From positions 930,001 through 994,000 of the forward strand of contig JADNRZ010000002.1 in assembly GCA_015501605.1 (NCBI GenBank): a stretch of 64,000 bases of DNA, read 5' to 3'. This stretch comes from Panaeolus papilionaceus (Eukaryota; Basidiomycota; Agaricomycetes; Agaricales). Within the stretch, counting starts at the first letter, position 1. Every line of letters begins with the position of its first letter. This document shows positions 35,382-47,648 of this stretch, one piece after another. Under the pieces are notes generated by a model, which made no database searches, was not told the DNA's origin, and saw only the letters and a list, made by a program, of their open reading frames with translations. A program made the position numbers and the translations under genes.

Positions 35382-36553
35382 TTAACTGGTCGAATCTTTG
35401 AAATCATCCCACAACTCATCAGCAACTCGCCGTGCTTCCTTGACCGCAGCTTCCTTCGTCCTCCATATCTGCCATTCGGCATCACTGCTTGCACCCATAC
35501 CAAGGCCGTTTCGTTTGTATTTAGTGCTGCTTGAAATCCATTCCCCTCCACTCAAATGAATCTCTTTAAGCCCCAGGGGAAGCAGGTGCTTGAGTAAAAC
35601 AGGTATAGTCGAGGCGTTGACCCCAGATCCAGGCATAATGGTCAATCCCCACATTTCGTCATCTACAAGTTCCTTCCTCTGTTTGAAAAGTGATTCCAGT
35701 GTCGGAAGTCCATCGAGGGCCTTGTTTTTCTGTCCGCTAATCTGTTGTCAGTCATGGACAATCAAATGATACAATGTGGCGGTATTTCAGTACCTGGTTA
35801 GCACCCTGGCAATGCCACCAATATCCGCAATATCTCTCAGGGCTTTGGTAGTATGAGCCATTGACACTTAGACTATAATTAGAAGAGCACTTACCTTCTT
35901 TCGCGTTCCGCGTCAGGTCAAAGGCACGATGAAAAGATACTGCACAATTGGATTTAGATATGCTCTCCATACCCCAACGGTTCGAAAGTAAATTCACCTT
36001 CTAAGGGAAGAATCTCATCGACGATTCTGGGGCATAAAATAAGTCAACTTTCGAATAGTTAGATGGTTTGTTGTCCTACTTCTTCATGGATTCGACATCA
36101 ACCCGTCCATCCGGCGTCAATGCACCAACGACGAACCCACGCAGGCCATCGAGTTGTTTGAACAACTTGATGTCATTGACAATGACCTCTAATTCGTCTT
36201 TCGAATACACAAAGTCTCCGACACGTGGCCGGACCATAATCTGTTCATAAGAGCTTGGATGAGGTTTCATTTCACAGCGAGCGCAAACAGTGGGACCAGA
36301 CCATTAACTGCACATCGACAGCTTTCTGGATTGCTGTAACAAGCCCAAAGCTCGGAGTTGTCCCTCCGCCAATGCCCAGGTTGCCACATATTTCCAGCCT
36401 GTCTGCACCTCCCTTGACAGCGCTGTTCATCTAAAGCGTAAGAAACGAGACTCAAGACTCAAACAAGCCATCCAGCACGTACGCGATAGCAGATTCGACC
36501 GAGTCGACACAGACTTCGATGAGGAGAGGCTGAGGTTGGGGTAAAGCAGGCAT
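35382..36553 (-). CDS. CutC-family copper homeostasis protein
   Basis: TIM-barrel protein of the CutC family, linked to copper handling in bacteria and animals. ATG 36553 gives LLIEVCVDSVESAIA; after the first intron comes AVKGGADRLEICGNLGIGGG and TTPSFGLVTAIQKAVD, all classic CutC. The next exon has IMVRPRVGDFVYSKDELEVI and LRGFVVGALTPDGRVD, then the AVSFHRAFDLTRNA segment and RVLTSGQKNKALDG, and finally LTIMPGSGVNASTIPVLLK and EIHLSGGEW. The protein ends DDFKDSTS-stop at 35382. The first intron must use the acceptor just before CGCTGTCAAGG (about 36427), because the nearer one creates an immediate stop. Size, about 285 residues, is close to the family norm with a small C-terminal extension. 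Confidence 0.9.
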
Positions 36554-36850
36554 ATTGACTCAAATGACAGTCAAGAAAAGAAAGGCCCTTCAGTCCAGAC
36601 TAGTGTACGTCAAGGTGGTGACGGTATTATAAAATTAATAAGAACCAGGGATATATGTTTTTCATTTTCTATGGCACTTAGCCGTTGATGGGGGTAAGCG
36701 GGAAAGGGTAGCGTTGTCATGTGACGAGTAATTAGCTCTCTTGCCTCGTTTGGGCTGAAATGCTAATCCTGTCCTTCACAAGTTCAAGTCAAGTTCAACA
36801 AATATCACATACATTGACTTGTTAAACGACAATCACTTGCTCAAAAGGCC
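36554..36850. promoter_or_regulatory. Divergent promoter, CutC and CCCH protein
   Basis: 297 bp between the inferred start codons. A direct repeat of aagttcaa/tcaagttcaa occurs at 36779-36800. No factor site is recognised. Confidence 0.35.
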
Positions 36851-39693
36851 ATGGCGCTGACACGTTGCGATGTAATTTATACCTTTGTTTGTACTCCATG
36901 TTTCCAATTTTAACCCGCAAGGCTTTTCTTACAGTACGGCGACAAATGTCGCAAGCGAAATGGCGTCACAGGTTGTAGATACATCCACCCTGACGAGCCA
37001 GAATATGAACATGCCCGTGAAAGTAGTTATAAATTTGGGGTAAGGGTGTATTCAGTTCGCAAGTTGGGATAATGTTAACCTTGCTCAACGACAGAAAAGA
37101 GCCGAAAACGCGTCAGCGTATGTTGCCGAAGCCAAGTCAGGATCCTTCAACGATTGGGACAAACAACCGCGACAACGCCCCCAACATAAGGTCACAGGGT
37201 CGAATAACACCTCTCTAGCTACTGGAACCAGAAAATGGGGAGAACTGGCGCCCTCGAGCGGACCACAAGCGCAGATATCTTCGGGAGATTCGAGACGCTC
37301 ATCAGGCGGTGCTGGTGGATCGTCGTCGCGTTCAAGTGGTCAAGGAGCTAGGGGAGGAGCAGGAGGTTGGCCGCCAGCAGGAGATCAAACAAGAGGCAGT
37401 GGTGAAGTCCAGGATAGACCAGAAGAACAGAGTTCGTCCTCCAACATGTTTCCCACTGCATGGGACTCGACACCAGGTCCCAGTGAACCTACAGGCTGGC
37501 CAAAACCTTCCCCTGGTTCCTGGGATGCGTCAGCCGGAACGGGTCAAAGCTCAACTCAACTGCTAACTAGTGGCTGGGGAGATGGTGCGTGGCCCATGCC
37601 CGAAAACGATTCGTCGACAAACAATGATCAGCAACCTGTCGATAACAAAAATAAGGACGGGGACAATCCCTGGGATTCGATCCGTACTGAAGATACATGG
37701 AATGAAACATCCTGGTCCTCGTCTTTGCAAGACACCCCTTATCCATCCAATGACAAAGGAAAAAAAGAGCGTGCCACTGACAACCGATTTAAAGGATGGG
37801 GCGAAACCTCGCCAGAGAAACCTCAACCACCCCCTTTCGTCTCTGGTGGCAAGGGTAAAAGTGCTGTTCGAGGGGACGTGGAAATGAGCTATCTACCTAT
37901 GGAGTCATCTACACCCCCTACACCCACGCCCGCAATGACAACTCCTGCAGCCCACCTCCCACATTCTCGACCGCTGTCATTAACACCTGCCGTTCCGTCC
38001 TCAATACCGCCTCTTCCAACACGTAAACCGAGAGTTTCATCTAACCTCGTGCCCGAGGATAAAAGGGTCCCCGCTGCACCCGTACTTCTGCCAACACGAC
38101 TCAATAGTACCCCGATGCAGCAGAAGATGCAAGAGGTGTTGATGAAGAAGGAAACCACCGCAAAACGGAAAGCCCTCACTCAACCTACAGATTATTACAA
38201 AGGACCTGAGGGGCGCAAACGACTCTATAGCCATCTCGTCCAGTAAGGCAGCGCATTTGAGATATGTTCAGGCGTCCAAGCATACTGATTCCGTTATATG
38301 ATTGGTAGTTTAATGATTACAACAGTGTCTATCCATTCGAGAAAAAAGAAGGCAGAGACGCGTTATTACCAAGTCAAGGCCATGGCCCAATCACCTCAAT
38401 ACGGACGGGGTACCTTCCAAACCCGAGCAATCTTGGATGCAGCACTGGCCGACGCAAAGCGCGAAATGACGACACTCCAGAATATGCTAACAGAAAATAT
38501 GGAAGAACTTGCGATCATCCCAGATTTTACGGACGACTCGAAAAAACCAAAGCCACGAGATCCCCGATCCTTGATGCGCAGTGTTATTGGCTACACGGCA
38601 GAGTTGCAGGAATGGTTCCAAGAGCTGCAACTGGACGGTCGAACCTCTGTTGATAAACCTGTTGTCCCAAAAAACCCCGCTCCTCCCACCACCAAGCTAG
38701 TTGAAAAGGATGAGACACCCGAGGCAGCAAAGCCCATACCCCCTACTCCGATCTCACTCTCTTCGGCTCCGTCACCGGCAGTAGGGCCTAAGGAGCTCTT
38801 TGAGCGAGGTGAATGGACATGGCATGACGTGAATGATGCTTTGCGCCTCATGCACACACGCATCCAAGATGCCGATGAAGAAATACACTCGACATTGTCT
38901 AAAACACTGGATGAACAAGCCCGAGAGCGACTCGCCGACGAAATTGAAGCAACCATCGAGGGAATCATACGGAATATGGCGAGTGAGGAGGAAGAAGAGG
39001 CAAAGGAAAAGGAAAAGGAAAAAAAGGAAGACGGCGAGGAGGAGGATGCACAGGCCAGAGAGGCACGGAATGCGAGACAGTTGGCGAGATATCGAGATCA
39101 GTTTATAACCGCCTTGATGCATGTCAATCAAATCTACGAACAACTCGACGAAAGCTTCCGTGCAGACATCTGCCAGCTCAGCGACGTTGTCCGTCATAAG
39201 CATGAGATGCAACAGGAGATTGCAGCTTGGAGGATCCAGAGGGAGACGCTGCAAAATTTCAATACAGAGGTAAGTTTCCTGTACTTTTATGCCTGATCGT
39301 TTTGCTCACAGCTTGTTACGGTATGTTCAGGCGAGCGCAAAACTTGCAGAGATGAAACTTTGGAACACAGAAGCTGCTGTTAAGCTAAATGAGCTCAGGG
39401 AAAAGGCCCAACAGCTTGCATCAATGAAGGATGAAGTGGTGAAGGCCGCTGAACAACCTGTAGCGCCTAAATTTGATTACGATGCTCTTGTGGAACTTAT
39501 CCGCCCCGTTCTTATGCAACGCGTCCGGCGAGAAGTCCAGCCAGTTCTGCAGGGTCTTCAAGCTGTGACGACGCAATACCAGGCTGACATGATCGGAAAA
39601 GTTGATCAGCTGGTTCAACCGGCCATTCGAAGCACAAATGAGCTTTGTGCCAAAGCCATTTTGGCAAAGAATAAGTCTCGTGGATCTGTGTAA
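36851..39693 (+). CDS. CCCH-like zinc-finger protein with long coiled coil, function unknown
   Basis: Inferred exons: 36851-36871 (uncertain), about 36935-37038, about 37095-38243, 38312 to about 39269, about 39332-39693. The start region carries a Cys/His cluster, RCDYGDKCRKRNGVTGCRYIH, with spacing C-x5-C-x8-C-x3-H, which resembles but does not match the usual C-x8-C-x5-C-x3-H, so an upstream exon may be missing. A long disordered Ser/Gly/Pro/Trp-rich middle (GGAGGW, WGDGAWPMP, TWNETSW) follows. The C-terminal third is helical and charged (EEEEEAKEKEKEKKEDGEEE) and ends with a coiled coil through ALVELIRPVLMQRVRREVQP. I do not recognise an orthologue of known function; RNA binding is a guess from the finger. 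It is divergent with CutC. Confidence 0.65.
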
Positions 39694-39872
39694 ATTCCCT
39701 TCTTTCTCCTGCTATAACGTTATTCACAATGCTATCGATAAAGTCTTCTACTACTTATCTTGATTCTTGGACATGTGTAGTCAATAGTTAAATGAGTATA
39801 TGTATAATAATTGTGGGTTATGCTCTACAAACACGTTGCACTAGTATGGACAGTATCATTAAGATATTAAAA

Positions 39873-41745
39873 TTATTCCGGCGAGGCAACCTTCTTATTC
39901 TCTACATGGTAGGCTAAAGGGATATTATCATCGGGATCCTCCTCTGAGTCCTCGTCATACTGGACCTCGGGTACATATCGTACGTAGCGATCTGGCTCTC
40001 CCAATTCCTCCAAATATCGCTGCAACATCTCTTCTCTCCCTGCAGGACGGACCTCATAACCTTCTGATCCTCTGCGCACACGTACAGTTGATGGTTGCTG
40101 GTGTCCGGAATCGCTTGCACTGTCGCTCTCCGACTCTTCTTCCTGATAGTCGGGGTGATAGGGAGGGAGGGTTGATGAACCTGGAATTTTCTTCCGGCGG
40201 TTGCGCATTTCGGAGTTAGAAGGTCGGAGGTTAGGATTTAGGGATTCGGATTCGAAAGTCCAAGGTGAAGATTTACGAATGACCTCTGGGTCGTGCAACG
40301 ATGGGGAAACGACGTCCTCTTCTTTTGGTGGCCATGGTTGACCTGCAAAGTAATGGTCAGACAAGATGCTGGAACAGAGGCTATCCAAGGAGGAGAAAAT
40401 GGAGATTTGGTGCGGCGTAACATGTCCATACCACGTCTCGACTTACAATAGCATCAAGCAAGGTGCCCCGCATCCTTTGTGCTTCTGAATGTAAGGTGAT
40501 TCCACTCACCATCCTTATTAGACAACTCAAACTGGAGGCCGTCCCCAGGTGTGGGGTATGGGCAACACCAAAGCAGCGGATTTTTGCCCAGCACTGAATC
40601 AATATTCTTTCGCATACCCAAGTCCTATGCGAGTGTTAGGTGAACGACTATATCTGCAGTGCGAGGGTACTTGCATATGGAAATTTAATCTATGATCCTC
40701 TTGTAAGTTCCTAGAAAGCAACATTTGTGGGTTTCAACATACCTCTCTCGTTTTTCCTTTCCTAACCATGAGTGACACCTTGTCCTTCTCCCAACCCTCT
40801 ATGGTGGTCGTGTTGCGCATTAAACTCCAGAAATGATACAAGCTAACGACTGTCAGTATATGAAACGGTTGAGAAGGCGCTCGGAGGTTACCTGAAGCCC
40901 CCAACGGCAAGTAGAACGGGTATACAGGTAACATAGTTGAGAATGATCATCACGAGCTCAAATGGAGACGGTTCATCCTGTAATTGTAGACGTCAAAAGG
41001 GTTTTCAGGTGACAAATTCAAAAAGCGTACCCAATCTCTCGTCCCTATCTGATACATCACCCTGCGAGTGACCATAGCAAAATGGTAGGAGCAGGCTAAA
41101 TCTACAAAGAACAGGAATCGAATGAAATGGCCATGATTCCGGTGACCAACGCAATTATTAATCCATGGGCAATGGTGATCTAAAGCGTTGTTAATCGCTA
41201 TTGGAGGTGGTGCAATAGTAGACCGTACCCATTCGTAAAACACATCTGCAAATTTGTCAGTCGATAACTCGAAGAGGTGAATATGACACAAACCTATTGC
41301 ATGTCCGACAATGGTGAGTCCTTGGTGGTTTATACTGTTTGCACATACGGCAATATCTTGGTGCTCCTGTAAGTTTCTTTACTTCGTATCCATCCGTGGT
41401 GGTATCGGGTACCTGTCATAATGGTTAAATTCATATTAGAAGAGTTGAAGCAATAAATGACGTACCCAGCCTTCTGGTACTGCTCCTGGGTCCAAATTCA
41501 CGCAGAGGAAGTAATTCCAGAAAAGCATGCCGACTAAGAAGCTGGGATTAAGGTGAAATTAATGCACTGTATAAATACCAATTAAATACCGCGACGTACT
41601 TGAATGGGACGAGCAGAGTAAGTAGCTCAATAGACCATTCCGTGCCATACCATGGCCATATTATAAAAATCTGAGAAGAATATGCAATAAAACAGATTAA
41701 TAAAAGAACGAAATTGACGATAAGTCGTCCAAAGAATGGATGCAT
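39873..41745 (-). CDS. PFA4: DHHC palmitoyltransferase PFA4
   Basis: ER S-palmitoyltransferase; in yeast Pfa4 acylates chitin synthase Chs3 and amino-acid permeases. ATG 41745 ([16 protein letters not shown]) starts the first membrane helix with the PFA4-like [16 protein letters not shown]; an upstream in-frame ATG-like start at 41826 is preceded by a C-run and is less likely. Then [11 protein letters not shown], the Cys-rich domain [20 protein letters not shown], and [20 protein letters not shown] with the catalytic DHHC Cys. Two further membrane helices follow ([14 protein letters not shown] and [20 protein letters not shown]), then the [11 protein letters not shown] and [17 protein letters not shown] segments typical of PFA4. 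The tail is acidic and disordered. A 17-nt exon (41229-41245) encodes CVLRM immediately before DHHC. The tail ends KKVASPE-stop. Confidence 0.9.
41229..41245 (-). other. 17-nt exon of PFA4
   Basis: Flanked by tttgcag and gtacgg, the exon completes NRCVLRMDHH across two introns. It has phase 2 at its start and phase 1 at its end, so skipping would destroy the frame of the DHHC motif. Confidence 0.75.
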
Positions 41746-41765
41746 GAAGTAGGTATGAAGGGAAG

Positions 41766-41776
41766 TGGGGGGGGGG
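41766..41776. repeat. Homopolymeric G run (C run on the PFA4 strand)
   Basis: A run of about eleven G lies just upstream of the PFA4 start. It is a likely length-variable site and falls between the two candidate start codons of PFA4. Confidence 0.7.
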
Positions 41777-41942
41777 GTGTGATTGAGCACTAGACTGCCG
41801 CCAAGCGACGAGTTCAGTGATCGCATTTAAAGCCAATAACTTCCGAAATATACAAACCCAAACATCATGACAATTTCTCGGATTGTCACTGTCCCTCCGA
41901 CTATTACAGTTTATTATTATTACAAGGGTTTTCCTTTTCAAC

Positions 41943-43002
41943 ATGCACTGTCTGGCCCAAGGAAGGTCATCTGTATCAGCTTTGGCGACCTCTGCTAGGC
42001 ATTTACATGGCTCAGCTATAACTTCTGCTGCTCGAAGCCGAAGTCCTTTGGAAAAGCTCGGAAATGTAGTCATTCGTGAGTCGGCAATGATGAGCTTCCT
42101 CTCATGGCTAACCCGGACTTTAAATAGCAAGCAGAGAGGAATTCTTGCAAAAGTCAAAAGGATACGTTCCAGACTTGACTTATTTGAAGGATGCACCAAA
42201 GACCAGTCTGGCACACAAGCTGCTGCGTTCAGCGACAGGCGAATCCCCAATTCCTCCAAGTGCCCAACCAACCCCCGCTACCCCCGCGCCCTCTAAGGAA
42301 AAGCTGCAAGAACTTATAGACGAAAGACGCAAAAAGCGCCTCAATCGTACATTGGCACCCCTTCAGAACCAAATCACCGTCAACGCTTCTAAACTCCAAG
42401 CCGCTGCTTCCCTCAGCCGCGAAATCATCTTCAAAGCCGGAGTTTCTGCCCTTCCTCCAAAGGAATACCAACGCGTCGCCAAATCCACAGACAGGTTGAG
42501 GAAAGAACGCAAGTCACGCAAACCTCCAACTAGCCAAACTCCTCAGAGTCAACAGCCGCGGGCTGTCGCCCCCAAAGAGGTTGATGATTATGTTGATCTT
42601 TCCGACGTACATGGCGCCGTTGAATTCGACTACGAAGAGTTTGAGGAAGAGGGGTCTTGTCTCCCGACCTTCTCTGGTCCTCAAGAAGTTTCGAGTGGCC
42701 TCTACGACGTTCTTGAACCAATCCCCGATCAGGCAAAGGCAGTCCTCGCCACACCGTCCGGCAAGTATCTTATTCCACAAAATCTTGTTAGTTCCTTCGC
42801 CAAGAGGAAGTACGCGGATTATGTCCCAATCAGCGACAAGGAATATACCCAAACACCCAGAGAACTTGGAGCTGTGAAGGAAGCAAAGTTAGCTCTGGCC
42901 CATAATCCACATTATCCCCTTCCTCAGCGAGACCATACACTACGCATCATTGAGAGCGCCGTCGCAACACAAGCCCGTGCTCAAGCAGCGCCGGCTTCAT
43001 AA
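41943..43002 (+). CDS. Probable mitochondrial protein of unknown function
   Basis: Two exons, 41943 to about 42074 and about 42127-43002. The first ATG of exon 1 gives an Arg/Ser/Ala-rich, acid-free N-terminus (MHCLAQGRSSVSALATSARH) that looks like a mitochondrial presequence. The join VVIPSREEFLQKSKGYVPDL keeps the frame. The rest is hydrophilic: helical basic segment ELIDERRKKRLNRTLAPLQN, PPKEYQRVAKSTDRLRKERK, an acidic patch FDYEEFEEEGS, and a C-terminus with KRKYADYVPISDKEY and HNPHYPLPQRDHTLRI. About 335 residues. Basic composition and presequence would suit a mitochondrial ribosomal or RNA-associated protein, but I do not recognise the family and do not assert that function. It shares a 200-bp divergent promoter with PFA4. 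Confidence 0.7.
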
Positions 43003-43332
43003 CGCAACCACGATACAACTCCGTGGTTCGAAACAATCTCGTGGCTTTTATGTAGCTCCTTATACAACACCACTTAATTCACATCAATACCCCAAATGCA
43101 TTGCGAAGAAAGTGTATGAGGTTCCTCCTAGCTTTTCCCCAGAGAATTTAGCAAAACTGAATGCCTACCGACTTTATTCATGACCACTTCAGATTTCAAT
43201 CAGTAATCGTGACTCAAGTGTGTTCGTATTCCTCCTACCAACAACATCACAAATATAAGTACAGCATACAATGTCCGTTGGCTAGTTCAGTTCACATGTT
43301 TCGGATGTATATAGATTTCTGGAAATTCAGAT
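43003..43332. other. Convergent intergenic region, unknown mitochondrial gene and HET-C
   Basis: 330 bp between stop codons; AT-rich 3' UTR-like sequence, nothing recognised. Confidence 0.45.
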
Positions 43333-46300
43333 TTAATGACCACCACGTCGGTATTTCTTATCATCGTCAGAATCATCATCACGGCGGCGACCACCACCAC
43401 CGATGTTCATTCGTTCAACACCATAGGTCTCATTCGAGCGACCGCCATAGCTGGGTGCATACCCAGTATTCTGGCCTCGACGTTGGCGTTCGTCGTCCGA
43501 GTCGTCATCCTTCTTGCCCTTGCGGCGATGTTTGTCCTCGTCATCAGAGTCGTCCTTCTTCTTCCTTCCGTACTTCTTGTCATCATCAGAGTCGTCATCT
43601 TTCTTCTTTGGCTTTTGACCTCCGCCGTAGGATGCTCCATGTCCTGATGTGTTGGATTGACCGAAGGACGACGTCCCGTATCCTGACGTATTGGATTGCC
43701 CATATGAAGGCGTGTATCCGGAGGTATTCGATTGTCCGTACGAGGGTGTGTAGCCACCAGTTTGTGCGGAGCCGCCAGAGTATCCTCCTGAAGAACCACC
43801 GTAAGTATTTCCGGACTGCCTGGAGCCATAGGAGTCATCGTTGTCGCGTCCTCCTCCTCCATACTTTGGCTTGTCATCGTCATCATCACGTCTACCACCC
43901 CCATACTTGGGTTTATCGTCATCGTCGCGTCGTCCACCTCCATACTTGGGCTTGTCGTCATCTGAATCGTTCTTTCGTCGACCGCCGCCCCCATATTTCG
44001 GCTTATCGTCGTCGTCGTCGTTCCCTCGTCGACCGCCTCCATACTTCGGCTTATCGTCGTCATCATCGTTCTTTCGTCTACCACTTCCATAGTTATCATC
44101 CCGACGTTGAGACCCATAAGTGTTATCATCATCCCGCCTGTTACCCCCGTATCCTGAATTGTCGTCCCTGCGCTGAGATCCATAGGTGTTATCATCCCGA
44201 CGCTGGCCTCCACCATAACCTACAGCTTAAAGGACTTGAGTATCGTATCTCCCGAATCTAGACCTTGAATCTTACCTTGACCCCCATATCCAGTGCTAGT
44301 GTCAGTGCGACGCTGAGGCCCATATGCGTTATCATCGTCATCGCGCTTCTGACCATATCCCGGCCTCTGAGATCCAGAGTTGTCTTCGTCACGCCTTTGC
44401 CCATAGGCAGGCTGTTGGGATCCGTAGCTATCATTGTCGTCGCGCCTCTGACCCCCATAGGTGGGCTTTTGGGAGCCATATCTGTCATTATCGTCGCGCC
44501 TCTGGCCCCCGTAGCCGCCAGCAGCGTATCCCTTATTGTCGTTGTCATCGTCCCTGCGTTGGCCATACCCTCCCGAGCCATGACCTGTATTTTGCTGGGG
44601 CTGTTGGGACTGGTATCCTGTCATGTGTGTTAATTCTGTGATGTTATTAGGATGGCAAAAGGGTCTAACCGCTGTTATCTGTCCTCCCTGTATTGGACGG
44701 ACGGGAGACTTTTGTAGGAAGAAGTTTAGCTCATCACTGAGAGCAGCTATTACAATTACATACCTCCTCCAATGGCAGCTTGGCTGGTCTTCTTAGGGCC
44801 ATGGCTACCGCATCCGTGGTACCCAGGCTCATCTACCTCGGTATAACCTTGTCGTTTGTTCTTATGGTCCCTGACGCTTTCCTGCATGGTCGTCAGTATC
44901 ACACTCACGTCAGTGGCCGAACACAGACCTTGGTCAATGCCTGAATGACTTGGCGACCCTCGCTGCCCAGCCCTCCAAACCACTTCTGCATCTCATCGAA
45001 CATCCTGTTCTGAATCTGCGATCGACCACTGGCATAGTAAGGGTGATGGAAGGCCTCCAGGATCTGATCACCATCATATAGCCAACTAAGCGCCGGTTTC
45101 AGAAGCAATATGGTGACAGGTAGTGCTTACCTGATTGATGGTATTGTCGATGTTATCGTTGTTTGACCAAGCTTGAACGATTAGGTTGACGCTATGTTCA
45201 ACGAGGACTTGGGCGATCTTGCCGGCTGGCTCATTGAGGATGAGGCCGAAATGGTCCTGTTGAGATAGGTCAGGTTCAGATATCTCTGCACAAGTTAGAA
45301 TAACTCTTTGCCTTGGACAGTAAACTGTGGGAAGGATCATGGGCCCTGGGGTTGTCAAATACCTAGAAGTTTAGTTAATACAGCTGTTCCTTGAATTGAG
45401 ACGACCACTTGAAACCTACTTCGTATTGATCATCGTTGTCAATAACGGCCTTGCTGCCCTCATCAAGGACACCAGTGGCTTGAATTAGGAGCGGCTGAAA
45501 ATAAAGTTACTCCCCATCATCAGAGTCAGTTAATAAATGCTATACCCCAACATATGGTGCCAAAACAGTGTAAATATCTGCACATCAGGTGCAAATGAGT
45601 CAAGAGCAGTTTTAGAGGTAGAATAAAATTTACATTCGTTCAATGCTTCAGAAATCTCGTCAAGCAGGTTGGCAAGACCAGGGACCATAGCGATCTTGTT
45701 GCTGACGTTACGCATGACGTCGTCGTGCCACTTGAGCAATTCCTTGAGCTTTTGCTGCACCTCGGGAGGTGCTACATTGTTAGGATCAAAGTTATAAGCC
45801 TTGGATTCTTGTTCAATCTTCTCTGCCTTGCTGGTGTCGTCCCCTCCACCAGTAATCTTGCTCAGAAGATTCTTGACAGCTGAGAGGTTTGGCTTGTTTC
45901 CGCCTTGCTGGGCCTGTCAGACTATGCTCAGCAGTTGATAATGTTAACTTGTAAAGCGTCGCACAGAGTCCATTTTCTGGGACAAGTCGGTCACACTGGC
46001 CTGACTCAATTTGCTACAGACACACCCATGAGTGGTCTGCATCTGGTCAAATAATGTAACACTTACTCTCCAGCCTCGCCCAAAAGCGAATGCAAGAAGT
46101 CGGCGCCTGTATGGGCGTCATAAATATAACCCAAAAATATGGATAGGGGCTACTCACTTCCAAAGGTGCCTGTGACAAGAGGGGGTGCTCGTCCGTTCGG
46201 AGTATTGATCATAACTAGGATTTTTGGTCGTCAAACTGATGTCATTGGGATAGCGGTGCACATACCTTGATCTCCAACGTGGCAGAAGACTTCGTTGTGC

Positions 46301-47445
46301 CCCATCTTGCGGAGCGCAATTTCACACCAATTGCTGTGGGCCAGCAGATCTTCCATAGTGTGCAGCCCAGTTCCCAAAAGGCGATAGGCTTCCCATAAAT
46401 CTGCCCCCTCTTCTCCCCTGGCGCGGCGTCCAGCTTCGATACAAGCCTTGAATGTGCGGCGAATGAATGCGGTAGATGTGTCCCATCCACGGTTTTCGGT
46501 TGCCATGTAGTTCTAGATAGGAGGACCATTAGAAAACCCTCTTGAAAGATAAGATACCACGTAGCTGCTTACCTTCATTCCTGTGCGCTCATCGATCTCG
46601 AGTTCCTCTCTACGAACTGGTGGGCGAAGTTTAGGGTGGATTTGACGCGCATCGCCCTCCTTTTCGGCGTAACCCCTATTTTCAGATTATGAGAGAACAT
46701 TGCATGAGCGGGGCATAGAGCACATACTTAGGGTTGTCAATGTGCTCTACAGGAAGGTAGACACCTAATCTGTCAGCAGTAACTTGAAATTCCTCAGTCG
46801 CATAACCGAATGTCTATATGCGCGTGAAACATGTGAGGAGTGGGAATATAACGACGAACATGAAGTAAACTGACCATGAATCCCAGAATAGATACGATAA
46901 GGATTAAAGTATCTGCAGACAGCTTGCTTAGACCAGCAATGTCCATAGCCTGCATGAAACAGAAGGAATCAGGCACTGACACACGAAATGATGCTGTGCG
47001 GGCTGCTTACCTGCGAGTAGTCTCGCAACCAGTTTCCCTTCATAAGAGCGAGTAAGTAAGATAGAGCCTAAGAGAAGTGTTTATAGACGTACAAAATAAA
47101 CTTTTTTGATGTCATTTTTGTTGAACTTTGAGCCTCCAGTGGCCTGCTTGATAACAGAAGACGCGAAACCAAGAAGGCCTCCACCATGTGAGCCGAGAGC
47201 AACACCACCAGCAGATTTGGCCAAAGTTTCGAGGATATTTTCGATATCACCGTGTCTAAAGGCCTTGTCTGTGAGATGGACGTTAGCTTCCCATGTGTGC
47301 TTCTTTTAACATGATCGGACCTACCATTGAGATACGCGAAATCGGGAATGTCACCAGCGCCAAAAGCGTATGTTTGGACTGGTAACAAGACGACAAGAAC
47401 TGTTAACAGTAATAAAGTGTTTGGAAAAGAAGAGGAAGAAGACAT
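43333..47445 (-). CDS. het-c: HET-C heterokaryon incompatibility protein with long repetitive tail
   Basis: Secretory/membrane-associated fungal protein; in Neurospora, allelic differences at het-c trigger vegetative incompatibility after hyphal fusion. ATG 47445 begins a signal peptide (TLLLLTVLVVLLPVQTYA) followed by the family start FGAGDIPDFAYLN. Characteristic sequences follow: KKVYFGNWLRDYSQAMDIAG, the LLGTGLHTMEDLLAHSNWCE motif, LNEPAGKIAQVLVEHSVNLI and SRSQIQNRMFDEMQKWFGGL-like C-terminal core. About a dozen introns divide the core. From about 44700 down to the stop at 43333 the protein becomes a Tyr/Gly/Asp/Arg repeat tail of some 400 residues. HET-C homologues often have a Gly-rich C-terminus; this one is unusually long, charged and periodic. 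Role in incompatibility in this organism is not shown by the sequence. Confidence 0.9.
43340..44625 (-). repeat. Tandem low-complexity repeats in the HET-C tail
   Basis: Three blocks in coding order: (1) 44625-44280, units of the type YGSQ-xPxYGGQRRDDND; (2) about 44110-43850, at least five units of the type DDDDDKPKYGGGGRR; (3) about 43760-43620, three to four units of the type YGQSNTSGYTPS, followed by lysine/aspartate-rich DDSDDDKK stretches and a final RRRDDDSDDKKYRRGGH. Codon use varies between units, so the repeats are not recent exact copies. Confidence 0.8.
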
Positions 47446-47648
47446 TATTAGAGTCGTTTGAATTCAATGTGCTTTTATAGAGTTTGTTGTTGTGTAAGAT
47501 AGAGTTATGGTCGAGGAGACTCAGGAGACCCTTGTAAGCTTTTGATCGATGAAATAATCTTGGCCATCTGTGACATCATCATTCATCTCTTGGCATACTG
47601 ATAAGATAAACAACTTCTTAAAATCTACTATACAACAGCTCTACACTT

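Noticed and set aside
43407..44216. 269-codon Met/Thr-rich frame (-)
   Set aside because: Shadow frame created by codon repeats of the real HET-C tail, which reads in another frame as Y/G/D/R repeats.
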